From JABDQZ01 sp963801985 (GTDB lineage Bacteria > Pseudomonadota > Gammaproteobacteria > Chromatiales > Chromatiaceae), in contig CAWDGV010000012.1 in NCBI GenBank assembly GCA_963801985.1, positions 372,001-436,000 on the forward strand: a stretch of 64,000 nt of DNA, written 5' to 3'. How positions within the stretch are numbered: position 1 is the stretch's first letter; each line of letters starts with the position of its first letter. The notes beneath the pieces are model-generated. The model did not search any database and was not told the DNA's origin. It saw nothing but the letters and a program-made list of their open reading frames with translations. This document shows positions 17,959-27,078 of the stretch, one piece after another. The translations under genes were made by a program, and so were the position numbers.

Positions 17959-18510
17959 ATGGCTGACGAAAATACAGACGTTGATGAATTAGAAGAAGGC
18001 GAGGGTCAGGGCAAGGGCAAGCTTTTCCTGATTATCGGGGTTGCGCTGCTGCTGATTATTGGTGCCGCTGCCGCTTTCTTTTTGTTAAGCGGTGATGACG
18101 AAGCTGTTGACGGGGAAGCCGTCGAGGAAGTGGTTGAGGTGGAGGAGGACGAGGGCGAAAAAATTCCCCACTACCATGCGGTGCCCAAGGAAAAGGAGCC
18201 AGGCATGGTTATCATCATGCAGCCAGGGACTCCGTTTAAGCAGGCACAGATAAGCTTTCGCATTTTTACATACAGCCCGGCACTGGTGGATTTTCTGGTG
18301 AAGAATGACCCGATGATCCGACATCATATTTTGAATACCTTGTCTTTACAGGATAACAAGCTGTTTCTTGACAAGGCAGGGCGCGAAAAAATGCAGGAAG
18401 CTCTGAAGCAAACACTGGTAGACCTGCTTGCCAACAGCAAGGTTGAAGAAGAACAGAAACTGAGTAACAAAGTTGAAGCCGTCTACTTTGCGACTTTTAT
18501 CCTTCAGTAA
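17959..18510 (+). CDS. fliL: Flagellar basal body-associated protein FliL
   Basis: A 183-residue single-pass inner-membrane protein that surrounds the stator and stabilises motor function. A short acidic cytoplasmic N-terminus precedes one helix (about residues 21-43), a very acidic linker and a periplasmic FliL domain with MQPGTPFKQAQISFRIFTYSPALVDFL. I chose the ATG at 17959 over the TTG at 17947 because GGGGAC precedes it. First gene of the operon behind the sigma-54 promoter. Confidence 0.93.
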   Translation: MADENTDVDELEEGEGQGKGKLFLIIGVALLLIIGAAAAFFLLSGDDEAVDGEAVEEVVEVEEDEGEKIPHYHAVPKEKEPGMVIIMQPGTPFKQAQISFRIFTYSPALVDFLVKNDPMIRHHILNTLSLQDNKLFLDKAGREKMQEALKQTLVDLLANSKVEEEQKLSNKVEAVYFATFILQ

Positions 18511-18534
18511 ATTTGGATACTTAACAGGAAGACA

Positions 18535-19572
18535 ATGAGCGGAACAGATCTATTATCGCAGGATGAAATTGATGCCCTGTTGCATGGTGTCGATGGCGGT
18601 GATGTTGAAACGGAAACTGATGAGCCGTTAGAAGACGGTGTTGCCCGGCAATATGATTTTGCCAGTCAGGACAGGATTGTCCGTGGCCGCCTGCCGACAC
18701 TGGAAATGATCAATGAACGATTTGCACGTTATTTCCGCACATCCCTGTTTAACATGTTGCGCCGTTCTGCAGATATCTCTGTGTCAGGCGTGCAGATGCA
18801 GAAATTTTCCGAGTTCGTTCATTCGCTGTTCGTTCCAACCAGCCTGAATATCATCAAGGTTGCACCACTGCGCGGTAAAGGGCTTTGTGTTATTGATCCG
18901 AAACTGGTTTTCAGTGTCGTGGAAAACTATTTCGGTGGGACTGGGCGATTCCATACCAAGATTGAGGGGCGTGACTTTACGCCAACAGAGTTGCGGGTTA
19001 TCCAGTTGCTGCTGCAGATTGTATTTGAAGACCAGCGCCTGGCCTGGAAGCCGGTTCTCGATTTGAATTTTGAATACGTAAATTCCGAGGTGAATCCTCA
19101 ATTTGCCAATATCGTCAGTCCCAGTGAGGTCGTGGTGGTTACGACATTCAGCGTTGACCTGGAAAGTGGCGGCGGCAACATGCACATGTGCATGCCATAT
19201 TCGATGCTTGAACCGATTCGTGACCTGCTGGATGCCGGTGTGCAAAGTGACCAGGGTGAGAAAGATGAGCGCTGGGAAATTGCCATGCAGGAAGAGATTA
19301 AAAATGCTTCTGTTGAGCTCAACAGTGTATTGGGACATACCACGTTATCCCTGAAAGAGCTGGCAAACCTGGAAATTGGGGACGTTATTGCCCTGGAAGA
19401 TACTGATCATGTAGAGGTCAATGCAGCTGGAGTGCCATTGTTCAAAGGCAACCTGGGCGTTTCCCAGGGACACTACGCGGTAAAGGTTTCAAAAACAATT
19501 TCTCAGCCCCGTGCTGTTGGTATCCGGGAGTTGATTGAAGCAGATCAGCGTGAACGTAAATCGGGTCCCTGA
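18535..19572 (+). CDS. fliM: Flagellar motor switch protein FliM
   Basis: A 345-residue C-ring protein. The N-terminus LLSQDEIDALLHGVDGG is the conserved CheY-P docking peptide. The middle CheC-like domain (about 50-235) contacts FliG, and the C-terminal SpoA domain (about 260-335, LGHTTLSLKELANLEIGDVIAL) pairs with FliN. An SD-like AGGAAG precedes the ATG. It lies between fliL and fliN as in all polar flagellar clusters. Confidence 0.97.
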   Translation: MSGTDLLSQDEIDALLHGVDGGDVETETDEPLEDGVARQYDFASQDRIVRGRLPTLEMINERFARYFRTSLFNMLRRSADISVSGVQMQKFSEFVHSLFVPTSLNIIKVAPLRGKGLCVIDPKLVFSVVENYFGGTGRFHTKIEGRDFTPTELRVIQLLLQIVFEDQRLAWKPVLDLNFEYVNSEVNPQFANIVSPSEVVVVTTFSVDLESGGGNMHMCMPYSMLEPIRDLLDAGVQSDQGEKDERWEIAMQEEIKNASVELNSVLGHTTLSLKELANLEIGDVIALEDTDHVEVNAAGVPLFKGNLGVSQGHYAVKVSKTISQPRAVGIRELIEADQRERKSGP

Positions 19573-19617
19573 GCGCGTTGCTTAACGAGAGAGACAAGGT
19601 GCATAGCGAGGTAGAAA

Positions 19618-20031
19618 ATGAGTGAAGAAAACGGAGATATACCTGACGATTGGGCCGCGGCCATGTCGGAGCAGACAGCTGCCGAGGAGGCGGGGGATGT
19701 TCCTACGCAGGCAGGAGCTGAGTCGCCAGATCTTGATGAGTTGATTGATGAAACGGTTGTATCTACAGGTGACGTCAAGATGGATGCCATACTGGATGTG
19801 CCGGTAACCATTTCCATGGAAATTGGACGTACCAATCTGAATATACGTAACCTGCTGCAGCTTAACCAGGGATCCGTGGTGGAACTTGATCGCCTGGCTG
19901 GTGAGCCAATGGATGTGCTGGTTAACGGTACCCTGATTGCCAAGGGTGAAGTGGTCGTGGTCAATGAGAAATTTGGCATTCGGCTGACAGATATTGTCAG
20001 TCCATCAGACAGGATCAAGAGACTGAGTTAA
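19618..20031 (+). CDS. fliN: Flagellar motor switch protein FliN
   Basis: A 137-residue C-ring subunit. An acidic N-terminal extension (about 1-55) is followed by the SpoA domain: ILDVPVTISMEIGRTNLNIRNLLQLNQGSVVELDRLAGEPMDVLVNG..., ending with a typical FGIRLTDIVSPSDRIKRL. FliN builds the base of the C-ring with FliM and docks FliH during export. Its stop overlaps the fliO start by one base (TAATG). Confidence 0.96.
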   Translation: MSEENGDIPDDWAAAMSEQTAAEEAGDVPTQAGAESPDLDELIDETVVSTGDVKMDAILDVPVTISMEIGRTNLNIRNLLQLNQGSVVELDRLAGEPMDVLVNGTLIAKGEVVVVNEKFGIRLTDIVSPSDRIKRLS

Positions 20032-20555
20032 TGCGTCACCGGACAGTCAAACATGATACTGGCAAGTGGTCACCGGCCAGGCTGTTATCTTATTTTTTCA
20101 TGGCATTTTTTATTTTCCTGCTGATATCCCCCCTGCTTTTGGCAGCAGATGAAAAAGTGCAGGCAACCACTCCACTGGCTGTAAATCCGGTCGGTGCAAA
20201 CCAGTTGGCTGGTGTTACGCTGGGGCTGTTGCTGGTTCTGGCGTTAATTTTTGGACTTGCCTGGCTGTTTCGTCGTTATGGAAACTTTGCCACGCTGAAC
20301 CGAAGCAATATCCAGGTACTGGGTGGTGTGTCGCTTGGTCCAAGAGAAAAAGCGATCCTGCTTGAAGTTGAAGGCGAACGCCTGCTGGTTGGCGTGGCTT
20401 CCGGGCATGTTTCAAAGCTGCACGTTTTTTCCAGGAATAGTGTTGCTGTTGAAGAAAACGCTGACACTGACAGCGATGTAGCAGCCGGGCAAGCTAAAGA
20501 AGTGTTTGCCGAGACACTGGAGCAGGTAAAGAACAGCAGAGGGACGTCAGTATGA
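20031..20555 (+). CDS. fliO: Flagellar export protein FliO
   Basis: A 174-residue membrane protein that assists FliP assembly in the export gate. A hydrophobic N-terminal signal/anchor (about 22-42) and a second transmembrane helix (about 62-85, GVTLGLLLVLALIFGLAWLF) precede the cytoplasmic FliO domain with VLGGVSLGPREKAILLEVEGERLLVGV. The start overlaps the fliN stop and the end overlaps the fliP start by 4 bases, indicating tight coupling. Confidence 0.93.
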   Translation: MRHRTVKHDTGKWSPARLLSYFFMAFFIFLLISPLLLAADEKVQATTPLAVNPVGANQLAGVTLGLLLVLALIFGLAWLFRRYGNFATLNRSNIQVLGGVSLGPREKAILLEVEGERLLVGVASGHVSKLHVFSRNSVAVEENADTDSDVAAGQAKEVFAETLEQVKNSRGTSV

Positions 20556-21289
20556 AAAAATTGCTTCTGCTTTTAATATTATTTTTTCTGCCGTTAGTGG
20601 TTTCAGCCGCGCCCGGCATTAATATCGTTACCTCTGCGCCCACGGCAGATGGTGGCGAGACATTTAGCCTGTCTATACAGGTTTTGCTGTTAATGACGGC
20701 ATTATCGGTGTTGCCCGGTGCAATGATCATGATGACTTCGCTGGCGCGCCTGTTGATTGTCTTTCATATTTTGCGCCAGGCCATGGGGACTCACAGTGCA
20801 CCGCCAAACCAGGTGTTGATTGGGCTGGCAGTATTTTTGACTTTTTTTATCATGGCTCCGGTTTTTACCGAGGTCTATGAAACAGCCTGGGTGCCTTACA
20901 CTGCCGAGGAAATTACCCAGGAAGAAGCTTTCGACAGGGCGCAGAAACCTTTTCATGAATTCATGCTGGCCCAGACCCGCGAATCAGACCTGGCCCTGTT
21001 TACCCGTCTGTCCGGCAGAGAGGCCTTTGACAGCGTAGATGCGGTGCCGTTTTCGGTATTGTTACCGGCATTTGCCACCAGTGAAATCAAGACCGGCTTC
21101 CAGATCGGTTTTATCATTTTTATCCCGTTTCTGATCGTGGATCTGGTGGTGGCCAGTATCCTGATGTCGATGGGCATGATGATGCTGTCACCCATGATCA
21201 TCTCGCTGCCTTTCAAGATCATGCTGTTCATTCTGGTTGATGGCTGGGCGCTGCTAATGGGTACCCTGGCATCCAGTTTTTACGTGTGA
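20552..21289 (+). CDS. fliP: Flagellar export gate protein FliP
   Basis: A 245-residue membrane protein with a cleavable signal (about 1-21) and four hydrophobic regions. Signatures are ALSVLPGAMIMMTSLARLLIVFHILRQAMGT and the C-terminal ILMSMGMMMLSPMIISLPFKIMLFILVDGW. Five FliP subunits form the core of the FliPQR export gate. It starts with an ATGA-type overlap with fliO. Confidence 0.97.
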   Translation: MKKLLLLLILFFLPLVVSAAPGINIVTSAPTADGGETFSLSIQVLLLMTALSVLPGAMIMMTSLARLLIVFHILRQAMGTHSAPPNQVLIGLAVFLTFFIMAPVFTEVYETAWVPYTAEEITQEEAFDRAQKPFHEFMLAQTRESDLALFTRLSGREAFDSVDAVPFSVLLPAFATSEIKTGFQIGFIIFIPFLIVDLVVASILMSMGMMMLSPMIISLPFKIMLFILVDGWALLMGTLASSFYV

Positions 21290-21297
21290 GGTGAAAA

Positions 21298-21567
21298 ATG
21301 GATATTGATGCAGTCATGGAACTGGGTCGCAATGCCATGCTTATCAGCATGTATATGACCGTGCCTTTGCTGGGGGCTTCGCTGATTGTCGGTCTGATTA
21401 TTGCTATTTTTCAGGCCGCTACCTCGATCAATGAAATGACCCTCACTTTTGTGCCTAAAGTGGCAGTGATTGGTGCGGTTTTAATCCTTGCAGGTCACTG
21501 GATGATTGCCAAGTTAGTCGACTATACCAGGGCGCTTATAGAGAATATCCCTTTCCTGATAGGTTAA
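21298..21567 (+). CDS. fliQ: Flagellar export gate protein FliQ
   Basis: An 89-residue protein with two transmembrane helices in a hairpin, of normal length, including PLLGASLIVGLIIAIFQAATSINEMTLTFVPK. Four FliQ subunits complete the FliPQR gate. An SD-like GAGGTG precedes the ATG, 8 bases after fliP. Confidence 0.96.
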   Translation: MDIDAVMELGRNAMLISMYMTVPLLGASLIVGLIIAIFQAATSINEMTLTFVPKVAVIGAVLILAGHWMIAKLVDYTRALIENIPFLIG

Positions 21568-21570
21568 TCG

Positions 21571-22359
21571 ATGACTGTCATGACATTTACAGAAGCGCAG
21601 CTGGCCACCCTGGTCGCTTCTGTTTTCTGGCCATTCATTCGGATTACCGCCCTGTTCGTTGCGGTCCCTCTTTTCAGTAACAAGCAGTTACCGACCAAGG
21701 TTAAAGTCTTGCTGGGTTTGCTGATTGCATTGCTTGTCGCACCACTGCTGGAAGCACCGCCGGTTGTCGATGTATTCAGCGGAGAAGCACTGCTGATTCT
21801 GTTTCAGCAGGTGGCGATTGGCATCATCATGGGTTTCATGCTGCAGTTTGCTTTCGGTACGTTGGCAGTGGCCGGTGAAATGGTTGGCTACTCGATGAAA
21901 CTGGGTATGGCCAAGATGGCTGATCCTATCAATGGTATCCAGGTGCCTATCGTAACGACGCTCTACATTACCCTGGGAATGCTGATCATACTGGCGCTGG
22001 ATGTGCACCTGATGATGATACAGTTGCTGGTCGACAGCTTTACCATTTTTCCGGTGGCGGTTGATGGTATTACCCGCAATACTTTCTGGGACGTGGTGAG
22101 CTGGGCAACCCGCATGTATGAAATCGGCGTTCTGATGGCTTTGCCGATTGCCGGTTCAATCCTGCTGCTGGATATATCCATGGGCGTGATGCAGCGGGCG
22201 GCACCACAGATGCATATTTTTGCAATCGGTTTTCCCATTACCTTGTTAGGCGGAATGATTCTGATCTGGATCACTTTGCCGGCCGTGATGGAAAACTTAA
22301 TTGATGCACTCAATGAAATCATGGTTTACCTGCGGGACGTCATCATGGTGAGGCCCTGA
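21571..22359 (+). CDS. fliR: Flagellar export gate protein FliR
   Basis: A 262-residue multi-helix membrane protein present as a single copy in the export gate. Typical segments are FWPFIRITALFVAVPLFS, IGFMLQFAFGTLAVAGEMVGYSMKLGMA and the C-terminal PQMHIFAIGFPITLLGGM. It starts 3 bases after fliQ and ends 3 bases before flhB, which its C-terminus contacts. Confidence 0.96.
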   Translation: MTVMTFTEAQLATLVASVFWPFIRITALFVAVPLFSNKQLPTKVKVLLGLLIALLVAPLLEAPPVVDVFSGEALLILFQQVAIGIIMGFMLQFAFGTLAVAGEMVGYSMKLGMAKMADPINGIQVPIVTTLYITLGMLIILALDVHLMMIQLLVDSFTIFPVAVDGITRNTFWDVVSWATRMYEIGVLMALPIAGSILLLDISMGVMQRAAPQMHIFAIGFPITLLGGMILIWITLPAVMENLIDALNEIMVYLRDVIMVRP

Positions 22360-22362
22360 ACC

Positions 22363-23520
22363 ATGGCAGCAGAAAACAAGGACGGCCAGGAAAAAACCGA
22401 AGACGCAACCGCACAACGTCTTCAGAAAATGCGCAAAGAGGCCCAGGTTCCAAGGTCACAGGAACTGAAAACCATGGCCATGAGCCTGATGGGTGCGGCT
22501 CTGATTTTTTTGATGGGCAGTCATTTTGCTGATGGCTTGCTGACCGTTTATGCAGACAGTTTTCGTTTAACCAAAACGGATACCGAGACTCCCGCGGCAA
22601 TATTTCTGCATTTATCCAAAGCGGCCGACGATACCTGGTGGATGATGCTGCCTTACTTTGTCGCCATGGTGATCACGGCGTTTTTTGCCAATACCCTGCT
22701 GGGTGGCTTTGTTATCAGTAGTAAAAAGCTGAAACCGAAGTTCAGCAACATGAGCCCAATGAAGGGCATCAAACGCATGTTCGGCAGCGAAGGTGCGGTC
22801 AACCTGCTCAAGTCAATATTGAAGGCTGTGCTGGTGGGCGGGGCGACAACCCTGCTGTTGATGTTTTTCCTGGCGGATTTTATTCAATTATCCAAGATTG
22901 ATATTGAAGCCGCGATCGTCAAAATGCTGACGATGTTGGGCTGGTTCACGTTATTGATCAGTCTGACGCTCGTAATTTTGACGTTAATCGATGTGCCATA
23001 CCAGCTTTTCAAGTTCAAGCGCGACAGTAAAATGACCAAGCAGGAAGTCAAGGACGAGCGCAAACAGACCGAGGGTTCGGACGAAACCAAGGGCAGGGTG
23101 CGCCAGATGCAAATGCAGCAGGCTCAGCGGCGCATGATGGAAGAAGTGCCCAATGCGGATGTCATTATTACCAACCCGCTGCATTTTGCGGTGGCATTGC
23201 GCTATGACGAAGATGAAATGGCAGCTCCAGTCGTCGTTGCCAAGGGCGCGGACCTGATTGCCATGAATATCCGCAAAGTCGGTGAACATAACCGGGTTAC
23301 GATTGTTGAGGCTCCCTTGCTCGCCCGAGCCATCTATTTTACCACCGATCTCAACCAGCCGATCCCGGCTGGCTTATATCTTGCAGTTGCCAAATTATTG
23401 GCATATGTCTACCAGGTTCAGGCCAGTCCGTTTGATATACGTGATGACGACAGGGTACGCGAGCAGTGGGAAGTGCCGGATGACATGAAGTTTGATGCTT
23501 CGGGAAAAAAACTGGATTGA
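22363..23520 (+). CDS. flhB: Flagellar export apparatus switch protein FlhB
   Basis: A 385-residue protein with four transmembrane helices and a cytoplasmic domain that switches substrate class from rod/hook to filament. The N-terminal KDGQEKTEDATAQRLQKMRKEAQVPRSQEL is diagnostic. The autocleavage motif, normally NPTH, reads NPLH here (residues 271-274). The Asn-Pro cleavage pair is kept but the Thr is replaced by Leu, so the cleavage rate may differ. Flanks (NADVIIT before, FAVALRYDE after) are normal. A hydrophilic C-terminal tail is present. Confidence 0.96.
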   Translation: MAAENKDGQEKTEDATAQRLQKMRKEAQVPRSQELKTMAMSLMGAALIFLMGSHFADGLLTVYADSFRLTKTDTETPAAIFLHLSKAADDTWWMMLPYFVAMVITAFFANTLLGGFVISSKKLKPKFSNMSPMKGIKRMFGSEGAVNLLKSILKAVLVGGATTLLLMFFLADFIQLSKIDIEAAIVKMLTMLGWFTLLISLTLVILTLIDVPYQLFKFKRDSKMTKQEVKDERKQTEGSDETKGRVRQMQMQQAQRRMMEEVPNADVIITNPLHFAVALRYDEDEMAAPVVVAKGADLIAMNIRKVGEHNRVTIVEAPLLARAIYFTTDLNQPIPAGLYLAVAKLLAYVYQVQASPFDIRDDDRVREQWEVPDDMKFDASGKKLD

Positions 23521-23541
23521 GTAAAGAGAGTTAACGTAAAA

Positions 23542-25644
23542 ATGGACGTGATGCAGCTAAGAAACAATATCAGGGACATGGGTCTGACGGGCTTCGGTGG
23601 TCCGTTACTGATGATCATGCTGCTGGTCATGATCATGATCCCGTTACCGGCTTTTCTGCTCGACCTGTTTTTTACCTTCAATATCACGCTTTCAATGATC
23701 GTGATTATCGTGGTGATTTACACCATGAAACCGCTGGATTTTGCCGCCTTTCCCACGATCATCCTGATTATGACATTATTGCGTCTTGCCCTGAACGTAG
23801 CCTCGACACGAATTGTATTAATGGAAGGCCATACCGGTGGTGATGCCGCCGGTAAGGTTATCGAGGCATTTGGCGAGTTTGTCATCGGCGGTAATTTTGC
23901 CGTGGGCCTGGTGGTTTTTTCCATTCTGATTGTTATCAACTTTATTGTAATTACAAAGGGTGCCGGGCGTGTGGCCGAAGTCAGTGCCCGATTTACCCTG
24001 GATGCGATGCCCGGTAAACAGATGGCAATTGATGCCGATCTGAATACCGGCTTTCTGACCCAGGAGGAGGCCAAGACCAGGCGCGAGGATCTTGCCAAGG
24101 AAGCTGATTTTTATGGTTCCATGGACGGTGCATCCAAGTTTGTCCGTGGTGATGCGGTGGCCGGTATCGTTATCCTGGTTATCAATATCATCGGCGGCTT
24201 GCTGATTGGCATGCTGCAACATGACCTGGACTTCTCCACCGCGCTGCAACGTTATGTGCTGCTAACGGTTGGTGATGGCCTGGTTGCACAGATTCCGGCA
24301 TTGTTGCTGTCGGTTGCAGCTGCCATCATCGTCACCAAGATGAAGGATTCGTCGGCAGACGTTGGTACCCAGATCGGTAACCAATTGCTGAATAATCCCA
24401 GGCCACTGATGTTTGCCGGTGGCATTCTGCTGTTGTTGGGCGTGATCCCGGGTATGCCGAACTTTGCTTTTCTGACCCTGGCTTTTATTACGCTCGGCAG
24501 CGCGGCCTACCTGTCACAACGGCAGCAGCAACAGCTTCAAGCAGTCGCTGAAGCGCCCCTGCCTGAAACGGCTGAAAGTACCGAGCCGCGTGAACTCAGT
24601 TGGGATGATGTTCAGCCGGTTGACATCATTGGCCTGGAGGTGGGTTACCGCCTGATTCCGATGGTCGACAAGGCTCAGGGTGGCCAGTTAATGAATCGTA
24701 TCAAGGGTATACGACGCAAGTTGTCGCAGGAACTGGGCTTTTTGATTCAGTCGGTACATATCAGGGATAACCTTGATCTTTCGCCGAATACCTATCGCAT
24801 TACATTGAACGGCGTCCCTATGGGTGAAGCTGAAATTCATCCGGAGCGGGACCTGGCAATCAATCCCGGCAAGGTCTTTGGTGATATCCAGGGTATTGCA
24901 ACCAAGGATCCTGCCTTTGGCCTGGATGCAGTCTGGATAGAGACAACACAGCGTGACAATGCCCAGGCGCAGGGATATACCGTGGTGGATTCAGGTACCG
25001 TGGTGGCAACGCATCTGAGTGAAATCATTAAGAATCATGCGGATGAACTGCTGGGGCATGAAGAGGTCCAGGAATTACTCGACAGCCTGTCGAACAATTA
25101 TCCCAAGCTGGTTGAAGACCTGGTGCCCAAGGTACTGTCATTGAGCCAGGTGCTCAAGGTATTGCAAGCGCTGCTGTCTGAAGGCATTCCCATCAAGGAT
25201 ATTCGGACAATAGCCGAAACTTTGGCGGACCAGGCGGTCCATAGCCAGGATTCCGTCACCTTACTGGCAGCTGTCAGGGTTGCGCTGTCACGCTCTATTG
25301 TTCAGCAACTTGTTGGAAATATTGAAGAAATTCCTGTAATCGTGCTGGATGCAAATTTGGAACAGTTATTGCAGCAGTCATTGCAGACTTCTGGTGGAGA
25401 AGGTTTTGGATTTGAACCGGGGCTTGCAGAACGATTGCAACAGGCTTTGATTGAAACATCGAAAGAACAGGAAATGGCAGGACAGGAAAGCATTTTACTG
25501 GTAGCAGCGGGTATACGACCATGGATGTCACGCTTTGCCCGTCACAGTGCCCAGAATATACATGTCTTGTCTTATAACGAGATTCCTGACAATCGCAAGA
25601 TCAAGGTTGTTGCCACTATCGGTGATGCAGGTACCGGTGCTTAG
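23542..25644 (+). CDS. flhA: Flagellar export protein FlhA
   Basis: A 700-residue protein of normal length. The first half has about eight transmembrane helices, including the FHIPEP-type cytoplasmic loop region ARFTLDAMPGKQMAIDADLNTG. The second half (about 355-690) is the cytoplasmic nonameric ring that docks chaperone-substrate complexes. FlhA is an ion-driven part of the export engine. It lies 21 bases after flhB. Confidence 0.97.
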   Translation: MDVMQLRNNIRDMGLTGFGGPLLMIMLLVMIMIPLPAFLLDLFFTFNITLSMIVIIVVIYTMKPLDFAAFPTIILIMTLLRLALNVASTRIVLMEGHTGGDAAGKVIEAFGEFVIGGNFAVGLVVFSILIVINFIVITKGAGRVAEVSARFTLDAMPGKQMAIDADLNTGFLTQEEAKTRREDLAKEADFYGSMDGASKFVRGDAVAGIVILVINIIGGLLIGMLQHDLDFSTALQRYVLLTVGDGLVAQIPALLLSVAAAIIVTKMKDSSADVGTQIGNQLLNNPRPLMFAGGILLLLGVIPGMPNFAFLTLAFITLGSAAYLSQRQQQQLQAVAEAPLPETAESTEPRELSWDDVQPVDIIGLEVGYRLIPMVDKAQGGQLMNRIKGIRRKLSQELGFLIQSVHIRDNLDLSPNTYRITLNGVPMGEAEIHPERDLAINPGKVFGDIQGIATKDPAFGLDAVWIETTQRDNAQAQGYTVVDSGTVVATHLSEIIKNHADELLGHEEVQELLDSLSNNYPKLVEDLVPKVLSLSQVLKVLQALLSEGIPIKDIRTIAETLADQAVHSQDSVTLLAAVRVALSRSIVQQLVGNIEEIPVIVLDANLEQLLQQSLQTSGGEGFGFEPGLAERLQQALIETSKEQEMAGQESILLVAAGIRPWMSRFARHSAQNIHVLSYNEIPDNRKIKVVATIGDAGTGA

Positions 25645-25660
25645 CAGAGGATAATCAGCA

Positions 25661-26947
25661 ATGAAAATTAAAAGATTTGTAGCCCCGGATATGCGCACTG
25701 CCATTGCAGCGGTAAGGAAGGAAATCGGTGAAGATGCCGTTATTCTTTCCAACAAAAGTGTTGCAGAAGGTGTCGAGCTGGTGGCAGCAATTGATTTTGA
25801 TGAAGAGCAGTTCAGCCAGGCTTCACCTGAAAAATCCGGACAGCCAGCTGCTCCAGTGCGTAAACCCGCCAGGGTAGCCAGGCAAACCTCGACAGCCAGG
25901 CCGGTTCCATCTTCTGAGCAGTTGTCTGCAGCTGAGCCTGTCCATGGGCATCAGGCATCAGGATACCGGCAGACCGTTGAAAGTTTTAAGGAAAAAGCTG
26001 GCGGTGATGTCGATGTGATGCAGGAGATGCGGCGTGAAATGCAGGCGCTCAGACGCATGATGGAAAATGAACTTTCCGATATCAGCTGGCGTGAGATGGG
26101 AGACCGGCGTCCGGAAAGCAAGGAACTGTTCAGACAGTTAATCGGCATGGGACTTTCGTCAGAAATTGCGGAACGCCTGATGAGCATGGTCGCCGGACAT
26201 GGAAATTTTGAGCAGCAGTGGCAGAAAGCCATGTATTACCTGTCTGCCGAGATAGCTGTGACCGGTGATGATATGACTGATTCAGGCGGTATTATTGCTG
26301 TCGTAGGGCCAACAGGCGTTGGCAAAACCACTTCCATCGCCAAGCTGGCTGCAAGATACTGTCTCAGGCATGGAAATCGCCATGTGGCATTGATCAGTAC
26401 AGACAATTATCGTATCGGTGCGCGTGAACAGTTGCATACCTACGGCCGTATTCTCAATGTGCCGGTGCGCACGGCATCCAATAGCAGCGAGTTAATGGAT
26501 ACCCTGAACGTCTTTGCTGATAAACGTTTAATCCTTATTGATACCGCCGGTATGAGTCATCAGGATACCCAGTTAAGCGAACAACTTGGCATGCTTGAAG
26601 GTGCTGGCAGGATCGTCAAGCGCTACCTGGCCTTATCGGCGACGACTGAACTGGCTGCCTTGAAAAGGGCCGTTCACTCCTTTGCACCGATTCGCCCGGA
26701 TGCCTGCCTGGTTACCAAGACTGATGAGGCAGCGTCACTCGGTGGTATCCTGTCAGTGGTTATCGACAGTGGTTTGCCGCTGGCTTATTACACTGATGGT
26801 CAAAAGGTTCCCGAAGATATGCATGTAGCACGGGCCAATCCACTGGTTTCACTGGCTTCATCTTTGGCCCAGTCGACTTCTGAGCAACATGGTGATGGTT
26901 ACCTGGCGTTTGCCCTGAGTGAGGCCCGGACCCAGGCCTATTTGTAG
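25661..26947 (+). CDS. flhF: Flagellar SRP-like GTPase FlhF
   Basis: A 428-residue SRP-family GTPase that places the flagellum at the pole. The N-terminal region (MKIKRFVAPDMRTAIAAVRKEIGEDAVILSNK) is the B domain, followed by a Pro/Ala-rich linker, an N domain and the NG GTPase. The P-loop is VVGPTGVGKTTSIAKLAA, with ISTDNYRIGAREQL, LIDTAGMSHQDTQL and the guanine-specificity TKTDE. It is normally paired with FlhG, which follows after 131 bases. Confidence 0.96.
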   Translation: MKIKRFVAPDMRTAIAAVRKEIGEDAVILSNKSVAEGVELVAAIDFDEEQFSQASPEKSGQPAAPVRKPARVARQTSTARPVPSSEQLSAAEPVHGHQASGYRQTVESFKEKAGGDVDVMQEMRREMQALRRMMENELSDISWREMGDRRPESKELFRQLIGMGLSSEIAERLMSMVAGHGNFEQQWQKAMYYLSAEIAVTGDDMTDSGGIIAVVGPTGVGKTTSIAKLAARYCLRHGNRHVALISTDNYRIGAREQLHTYGRILNVPVRTASNSSELMDTLNVFADKRLILIDTAGMSHQDTQLSEQLGMLEGAGRIVKRYLALSATTELAALKRAVHSFAPIRPDACLVTKTDEAASLGGILSVVIDSGLPLAYYTDGQKVPEDMHVARANPLVSLASSLAQSTSEQHGDGYLAFALSEARTQAYL

Positions 26948-26951
26948 GATT

Positions 26952-26964
26952 CCCGGAAACCGGG
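26952..26964 (+). other. Short GC hairpin after flhF
   Basis: CCCGG-AAA-CCGGG forms a compact 5-bp stem just after the flhF stop, without a U-tract. It may stabilise the mRNA 3' end or pause polymerase between flhF and flhG rather than terminate. Confidence 0.35.
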
Positions 26965-27078
26965 CTGGATTTAGGTCTTGAACAAGATAAATATCAGCTT
27001 TAATTGTCCGTTATAGGTGATTGTATTTGATCGAGTTCACTGCATGGATTACTCTAGGGCTACTATAGCGTCAAGACT

